Shown here in pieces: positions 48,284 through 52,637 of a stretch of DNA of 52,637 nt. A program made the translations under genes and the position numbers. Within the stretch, counting starts at the first letter, position 1. Each line of letters starts with the position of its first letter. The notes under the pieces were generated by a model that was given only the letters and a program-made list of their open reading frames with translations, had not been told where the DNA came from and searched no databases. The stretch lies in NCBI RefSeq assembly GCF_000186445.1, contig NZ_GL636070.1, positions 1,373,655 through 1,426,291 on the forward strand, in the 5' to 3' direction. This DNA comes from Streptococcus agalactiae ATCC 13813 (GTDB lineage: Bacteria; Bacillota; Bacilli; Lactobacillales; Streptococcaceae).

Positions 48284-48374
48284 ATACAAAAAGCCCCACT
48301 AATGAACTGAACCTCTATCATGAGACATACATCTAATGATAGAGGAAAGTACATAATGATGGAGCTTTTTGTAT
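48284..48374. repeat. 91-bp nested inverted-repeat element between mntH and the TspO-like gene
   Basis: Outer arms ATACAAAAAGC (48284-48294) and GCTTTTTGTAT (48364-48374) are perfect and extend imperfectly to about 25 nt. Inner arms CCTCTATCAT (48312-48321) and ATGATAGAGG (48336-48345) are perfect. It fills the gap between two convergent stop codons and would work as a terminator both ways. Its terminal-inverted-repeat layout is also MITE-like, but I see no target-site duplication. Confidence 0.75.
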
Positions 48375-48379
48375 TTCTT

Positions 48380-49177
48380 TTAAAGAACCCGTGAGTAAGG
48401 GCTAGTATTTTTTTGCTTGTACCTCTCCTTGACATTATAATAACCGATGATGAAAAACGATACGCCAAGGATAATTGCTGCAATCAAAGATAAAATTTGG
48501 ATACTAAAATATAGGTGTTGAAAATTTCCTTCTAAATGTGCTTTAAAAACCATCAACCAAGCCCAAAAAACGGATAAGATTAAGTAAGCATTTTGTAATA
48601 CCCTAGCTAGGTAAAGACTTAAAACAGTTATAAAAATCAAGGCAATGATAGCTATATATACCTTTGGTAATGGGTAATTAAAATCAATTTTAACTAAGTA
48701 GACCGCTAAATTGACCAATGACGCAACTAGCAACCATCCTGCATGAATTCCAAATGTTATTCTAAGCAGTAATTTTGATTTATTTTTACTTAGTATCTTG
48801 ATAATGATAACCAGAAGAATACAGTAAGCAAAAATTATTATTGTTGATAGGCCAATCAAATTACTCGTAAAAAATACAGTCCATATATTATTAACTAATA
48901 GAAGACCCCAAAAGTATGGAAAAATGCTAGCAAAGTTATCTTGGTAAGATTGACTCTTACTGAATATAGCTCTTAATATTACTAAAAAGGTCAATAAATA
49001 GATGACTGACCAAATTGAAAAGGCTAATGGTGCTGGTGTCAAGAGCGTTTGATAACGATCAGACAGACTCTTCGGACTGTTCCCTGTTAACAAACCTGTT
49101 GCGGATAAATAATTCACTATTATTGTTAAGATAAAGACTAACAATAATATCTTACTTTTAAATGAATGTCTAATCAT
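48380..49177 (-). CDS. TspO/MBR-related membrane protein
   Basis: Integral membrane protein of 265 residues with about seven or eight hydrophobic helices. APLAFSIWSVIYLLTF, GIHAGWLLVASLVNLAVYL and SVFWAWLMVF match the Trp-rich segments of the tryptophan-rich sensory protein (TspO) superfamily. It is longer than the five-helix, about 160-residue TspO, so it belongs to the larger Firmicutes branch. TspO proteins bind porphyrins or other lipophilic ligands; a role here is not known. AGGAGG lies 5 nt before the ATG. Confidence 0.8.
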   Translation of the reverse strand: MIRHSFKSKILLLVFILTIIVNYLSATGLLTGNSPKSLSDRYQTLLTPAPLAFSIWSVIYLLTFLVILRAIFSKSQSYQDNFASIFPYFWGLLLVNNIWTVFFTSNLIGLSTIIIFAYCILLVIIIKILSKNKSKLLLRITFGIHAGWLLVASLVNLAVYLVKIDFNYPLPKVYIAIIALIFITVLSLYLARVLQNAYLILSVFWAWLMVFKAHLEGNFQHLYFSIQILSLIAAIILGVSFFIIGYYNVKERYKQKNTSPYSRVL

Positions 49178-49270
49178 AGAGGCCTCCTTTTACCTCCATT
49201 ATAATTCTTTTAGTTTAAAAATTCTATTTTTTTAATCAATATGTTTACTGAATACTCGTTTGTCTCGACA

Positions 49271-49299
49271 AAAAAAGTGGTTTTTGAAACCACTTTTTA
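49271..49299 (-). terminator. YdbC gene terminator
   Basis: AAAAAGTGGTT / AACCACTTTTT with a 5-nt loop, T-rich on both sides; it abuts the stop codon. Confidence 0.93.
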
Positions 49300-49300
49300 T

Positions 49301-49513
49301 TTATTTACGAAAAGCATCTAAAATGACTTTAAATTCTTCATTAGATAAAGTGATACCTTTACCCATTTTTGTATGATCTGGACTCCATGTACGCAAATCA
49401 AATTTAGCTGGCGCTCCGTTGAAGCTCACACGATTCAACTCTTTTGTCCAACCTTTTTCATTTTCAGATAGGACCAATAACTTCTCAACAATTTCAAATG
49501 TAAATTCTGACAT
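49301..49513 (-). CDS. YdbC-family PC4-like ssDNA-binding protein
   Basis: A 70-residue protein of the YdbC/PC4 family, a homodimeric beta-sheet fold related to the eukaryotic coactivator PC4 that binds single-stranded DNA. The pattern FEIVEKLLVLSENEKGWTKE, RVSFNGAPAKFDLRTWSPDH and MGKGITLSNEEFKVILDAF is the family's full length. GGAGG lies 7 nt before the ATG. Own terminator. The bacterial function (transcription, replication or repair) is not established. Confidence 0.87.
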   Translation of the reverse strand: MSEFTFEIVEKLLVLSENEKGWTKELNRVSFNGAPAKFDLRTWSPDHTKMGKGITLSNEEFKVILDAFRK

Positions 49514-49639
49514 TTTATACCTCCACTTATACTATTCGTTATTTTTATAGATTTTTGTTCTATTTAAATGAACTTCTTCTATTTTAACAATTTTTAGTAA
49601 TATTGACCATGTAAAATGACAAAATAGTTATAAAAGTAT

Positions 49640-50926
49640 CTAAGCTCTTATAGTCTTGCTAGTACCATCATTTTGATAAAGGTTCACTAATCCTTCTTTA
49701 CAAGCACGAATCATATCCCCTTTTTTTACTGGATTTGGTAATGTTATGGTTAATAATTCCATCGGATTTGGAGCACGGTCTATTTTATTTCCTTCAGCAT
49801 CGCGCAGACCTTCAATAAAACATTCAAAGTGACGGAAGCCAGGACCATAGAATTCTACGCGATCTCCTTCCATAATAACATTACGCTGACGAATTGTAGC
49901 CTCCATTTTAGCATTGTCAAATGAAACCACTTCCCCAACAAATTTGTATTGAGGAATTTTACGACGAGCTCCAAAGAGTTGTTCATTTTCAGTTGGTGTA
50001 TGGTAGTAAAAACCTGTTGCTAATTCGCGTTGTGCAACCTTCCAAAGTTCATCAATCAAGTCTTCTTTAATAGCTTCAAAAGCTTCTGGACTTTCCATAT
50101 AGGCATCTACAGCAGCTTTATAGCAATTAGTTACTGTAGAAACATAATGAATGGATTTCATACGTCCTTCTATTTTTAAACTATCTACGCCATTTTCAAT
50201 CATATCTGGAATATGCTCAATCATACACATATCCACAGCTGACATTGAGAAAGGTTCTGGAATCTCGCCTTTTAACGATTGACGTTCTTGTCCAAATGGC
50301 ATATCGTAGAGGTCATATTTCCAACGACATGACTGAGAGCAACCGCCACGATTAGCATCACGATGGCTCATATGGTTTGATAGAACACATCGTCCTGAGT
50401 ATGAAATACACATCGCGCCATGAACAAATGCTTCTATCTCAACATCTGTCCTCTTCCTGATTTCAGCCAACTCTGCCATAGTAACCTCACGTGCTAATAC
50501 GACACGAGTAAGCCCCATCTCTTTCCAAAATTCAAAAGTTTCATAGTTCGTGGAAGAGGCTTGAGTTGACAAATGAATTTCTAAACCTGGTGCTTCTGTA
50601 GCACAAATAACAATAAGAGCAGGATCTGAAACAATGACTGCATCTAGTCCCATATCACGTAATTCACGAAACCACGGACCTGCCCCAAGCTCATTACCTT
50701 CATGAGTAACCATATTAGCCGCTACATAAACTTTAGCATCTCTTGCATGAGCATAGTTTATTCCCTCTTGTAACTCTTCCATAGAAAAGTTACCAGCTCT
50801 ACTTCGAAGACCATACGCTTGACCTCCAACAAATACAGCATCTGCTCCATAATCAATAGCAACTTTTAATTTTTCTAGTGTTCCTGCAGGTGATAAAACC
50901 TCAGGGCGTTTTTTTACATTAGACAT
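49640..50926 (-). CDS. U32-family protein, cysteine-containing (YrrO type)
   Basis: A 428-residue member of family U32, historically called collagenase-like peptidases. Several characterised members are iron-sulfur RNA- or quinone-hydroxylation enzymes (RlhA, UbiU/UbiV). Barrel start is RPEVLSPAGTLEKLKVAIDY; the U32 signature EAFVHGAMCISYSGRCVLSN follows, with later Cys in GGCSQSCRW. The C-terminal domain (FVGEVVSFDNAKMEATIRQR) is present. It is downstream of a shorter U32 gene on the same strand. Hydroxylation of 23S rRNA is a plausible role, not shown. Confidence 0.88.
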   Translation of the reverse strand: MSNVKKRPEVLSPAGTLEKLKVAIDYGADAVFVGGQAYGLRSRAGNFSMEELQEGINYAHARDAKVYVAANMVTHEGNELGAGPWFRELRDMGLDAVIVSDPALIVICATEAPGLEIHLSTQASSTNYETFEFWKEMGLTRVVLAREVTMAELAEIRKRTDVEIEAFVHGAMCISYSGRCVLSNHMSHRDANRGGCSQSCRWKYDLYDMPFGQERQSLKGEIPEPFSMSAVDMCMIEHIPDMIENGVDSLKIEGRMKSIHYVSTVTNCYKAAVDAYMESPEAFEAIKEDLIDELWKVAQRELATGFYYHTPTENEQLFGARRKIPQYKFVGEVVSFDNAKMEATIRQRNVIMEGDRVEFYGPGFRHFECFIEGLRDAEGNKIDRAPNPMELLTITLPNPVKKGDMIRACKEGLVNLYQNDGTSKTIRA

Positions 50927-51055
50927 CTTATATTTCCTTCTATTTTCAAGATAAAAGAATTATTTTCTATATTAATTAACATACCAATCGATATGCAGTT
51001 CTTAGTGTAATTGGCTACGCTTTGAAATAGAAAACTTTCACGTAGCAAATAAATC

Positions 51056-51982
51056 TTATTTTACTGTTGATGGGTCAAAATCATAAAATCCAGTATCTAA
51101 ACCACGTCCTTTAGGGTGCAGTTTTCTAATTCGTTCATCAAACAAGAAAGCCTGATCCTGAGTGAATGTTCCATTTTCAATCAAACGAGCTGTTTCGACA
51201 AAAATTTCAGCAATAGCAACAAAATTATCTCCTGGACAATAAATACCATCTAATTTCCAGTGAGTAAAGTGATGTTCAACTAGTTCAGTCACTTTAGTCA
51301 TCATATTGATATCATTGTTAATAAAAATATGAGTTCCATGCTTATCTTCGTAAATAGAATAGTGACTTTCTGGATCACCTGGTTCTGCTAAAAAAAGACC
51401 ACGCTCACGTGTTTTTTCATCAGTGATATGAGTAAAATTATAATAGTTTTGCAATAACGGACGCTTAGAGTGATGAATTACAGAAGCCCCATAAACTAAA
51501 ATCTCAGCAGGAAATTCAAGGTTCTCAGACATCTTAAAAAGTTCCTCAGAAGGTATTTCACGTGCTAAAACTGTTTCTACTGCTCCATGTTGTCCCCAAA
51601 AATTAACTTGACGACTTGATGTAACGAATACAGAAGTGTCGTAGATAAGTTTGAAGTTATAACCATCACGCTTGTTGATATAAAATACTCCTGCATCACC
51701 AACTACCAAATAATCCACATTAATTTCTTTCATCAACTCCAAAAATGGTTTGATATTATCCATCATCTCTTGATGCATGAGTGCATTACAAGCTACTGTC
51801 AATTCTTTACCAGCATCATGTACCAATTTAGCGATTTCACGCAATTCATCGTCTGAAAATGAATGTGGTAAACGAAGACCGTAATTTTCTTCCCCTACGT
51901 AGATGCGGTCAATTCCTATTGCTAGCAATTGCTTTACTTGTTCAATAGATTCAGCTGTCGCTGTCAAAATTATTTTTTCCAT
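51056..51982 (-). CDS. U32-family protein, cysteine-lacking (YrrN type)
   Basis: A 308-residue U32 paralogue and partner of the gene that follows. It starts EKIILTATAESIEQVKQLLA with the same barrel (DRIYVGEENYGLRLP), but the signature region reads EILVYGASVIHHSKRPLLQN, with neither of the iron-sulfur cysteines. It lacks the C-terminal domain. The pairing of a Cys-containing and a Cys-lacking U32 protein suggests a heterodimer like UbiUV or YrrN-YrrO. TGT-TATAAT ends 7 nt before the ATG and there is no SD, so the mRNA may be leaderless. Confidence 0.86.
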   Translation of the reverse strand: MEKIILTATAESIEQVKQLLAIGIDRIYVGEENYGLRLPHSFSDDELREIAKLVHDAGKELTVACNALMHQEMMDNIKPFLELMKEINVDYLVVGDAGVFYINKRDGYNFKLIYDTSVFVTSSRQVNFWGQHGAVETVLAREIPSEELFKMSENLEFPAEILVYGASVIHHSKRPLLQNYYNFTHITDEKTRERGLFLAEPGDPESHYSIYEDKHGTHIFINNDINMMTKVTELVEHHFTHWKLDGIYCPGDNFVAIAEIFVETARLIENGTFTQDQAFLFDERIRKLHPKGRGLDTGFYDFDPSTVK

Positions 51983-51989
51983 AATTAGT

Positions 51990-51998
51990 ATTATAACA
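51990..51998 (-). promoter_or_regulatory. Extended -10 abutting the U32 (YrrN-type) start
   Basis: Minus-strand TGT-TATAAT (hexamer 51990-51995), 7 nt before the ATG; no SD and no clear -35. Confidence 0.7.
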
Positions 51999-52030
51999 AA
52001 CTTTCAGCATTTTTAAGCATATTTCTTGAC

Positions 52031-52203
52031 AAGAATAAATAAAAAATATTCTTTTCGAAAATTATATCACTTTAGAGGTTAAGCACTATCAGATAAGAAA
52101 AAATATAGTATTGAAATACTATACGAAATTATATCTATTTTTTTCCTTTCCAATTTAAAAAAGTAAGGAAAGTAGTAAAAAATACTTTTAGTATTCTACT
52201 ACT
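52031..52203. other. AT-rich intergenic region with three inverted repeats
   Basis: Between the divergent U32 and DUF3270 genes lie three hairpins: AAGAATA / TATTCTT (52031-52053), TATAGTATT / AATACTATA with a 2-nt loop (52104-52123), and AGTAGTA..AATAC / GTATT..TACTACT (52171-52203). A TTGACA at 52025-52030 has no matching -10. No ORF with an RBS. A small RNA or operators are possible. Confidence 0.5.
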
Positions 52204-52270
52204 AATATAGGCAATGTTTTTGTTTTTTTGAGAAAAAACTTTTATTTTAACTCATAGTATCAAAAAACTA

Positions 52271-52299
52271 GTGACAAACTCTATTATTTGTGATATGAT
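52271..52299 (+). promoter_or_regulatory. DUF3270 gene promoter
   Basis: GTGACA (52271-52276), 17 bp, extended -10 TGA-TATGAT (hexamer 52294-52299). Confidence 0.72.
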
Positions 52300-52323
52300 A
52301 TGCTAGTATCAAAGGAGAAAGCT

Positions 52324-52599
52324 ATGTCATCACCACTTAAGCAAGAGCAAACTCACGAAAGCAAAACAGAGCAAGCTCAACCAAAATTTCAAGTATTTCA
52401 AGAATTTGATCACAGTGCTAAGTTGCGTGAGCTAGTCTTTTTTGCTCGTATCGCTCTCTTCAGTATAACCACTGTGCTAATCTCTTTCTTATTACTAGCA
52501 CTAAGTTTAACACCTGTCTGGAGTTTCTTACTAGCGATGCTGGCAAGTCTAGCAGTTACATCTGCAGTCTCTTCATTCATTTGGTCACTCAGACAATAA
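52324..52599 (+). CDS. Small membrane protein, DUF3270 type
   Basis: A 91-residue protein of unknown function. The first about 40 residues are hydrophilic and Gln/Glu-rich (SSPLKQEQTHESKTEQAQ), followed by DHSAKLRELVFFARIALFS and two hydrophobic helices (about 39-59 and 62-82). This matches, from memory, the streptococcal DUF3270 family. I chose the ATG at 52324, with AAAGGAG 5-6 nt upstream; an in-frame ATG eight codons earlier overlaps the -10. Closed by a terminator at 52612. Confidence 0.75.
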   Translation: MSSPLKQEQTHESKTEQAQPKFQVFQEFDHSAKLRELVFFARIALFSITTVLISFLLLALSLTPVWSFLLAMLASLAVTSAVSSFIWSLRQ

Positions 52600-52611
52600 A
52601 AATCTCATAAA

Positions 52612-52637
52612 AAAGAAGCTACTATAGTAGCTTCTTT
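52612..52637. terminator. Terminator after the DUF3270 gene
   Basis: AAAGAAGCTACTA / TAGTAGCTTCTTT, a perfect 26-bp palindrome ending at the window edge. Confidence 0.9.

Noticed and set aside
49531-49542. Second SigX box (TATTCGTT) before the YdbC gene
   Set aside because: It differs from TATTCGTA at the last base and overlaps ordinary promoter-like sequence; too weak to call.

Overview
The window is a low-GC Firmicutes chromosome segment, almost certainly Streptococcus and most likely S. agalactiae (group B Streptococcus). This is an inference from protein resemblance and gene order: streptococcal sodA-holA, a SigX-type competence box before comEA-comEC, a streptococcal pbp2b-recR-ddl-murF wall block, a ribDEBAH operon, and an LPKTG surface protein resembling the fibrinogen-binding adhesin FbsC/BsaB. 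I see no rRNA, tRNA, CRISPR array, insertion sequence or prophage. It reads as core chromosome, about 49 genes, mostly on the minus strand and densely packed, with clear intrinsic terminators separating most transcription units.

Left part (1-17 kb): Mn superoxide dismutase, DNA polymerase III delta, a SAM methyltransferase, a membrane-anchored alpha/beta hydrolase, a HAD phosphatase-LacI regulator pair with a palindromic operator in its own promoter, the comEA-comEC DNA-uptake genes behind a SigX box, plsC, a tRNA methyltransferase/GIY-YIG pair, a DEAD-box RNA helicase with a basic RG-rich tail, a MetNIQ-type ABC transporter whose ATPase lacks the usual C-terminal sensor domain, a small PH-domain protein and release factor 3.

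Middle (17-36 kb): the LPKTG adhesin with two about 178-residue repeats, two membrane proteins, cell-wall synthesis and division genes (murF, ddl, pbp2b, ftsW) around recR, central metabolism (gpmA, tpiA, ppc) and tuf, then oligoendopeptidase F.

Right part (36-52.6 kb): an ECF-transporter S component overlapping a DUF4430 lipoprotein, a membrane-anchored GH25 muramidase, a YbaK-type deacylase and phosphatase pair, lysS, the riboflavin operon under an FMN riboswitch, mntH, a TspO-like protein, a YdbC/PC4 protein, two U32-family genes and a small membrane protein.

The most interesting pattern is regulatory. Five genes (holA, the tRNA methyltransferase, the ECF S component, the GH25 muramidase and one U32 gene) have a good -10 hexamer ending only 6-7 nt before the start codon and no usable Shine-Dalgarno site, which predicts leaderless mRNAs. 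Other points are the candidate LacI operator at 5561-5574, a 16-bp tandem repeat carrying duplicate -10 elements before the ABC transporter, the unusual lipoprotein plus ECF S-component pair, and a 91-bp nested inverted-repeat element after mntH. No wholly new multi-gene system stands out.
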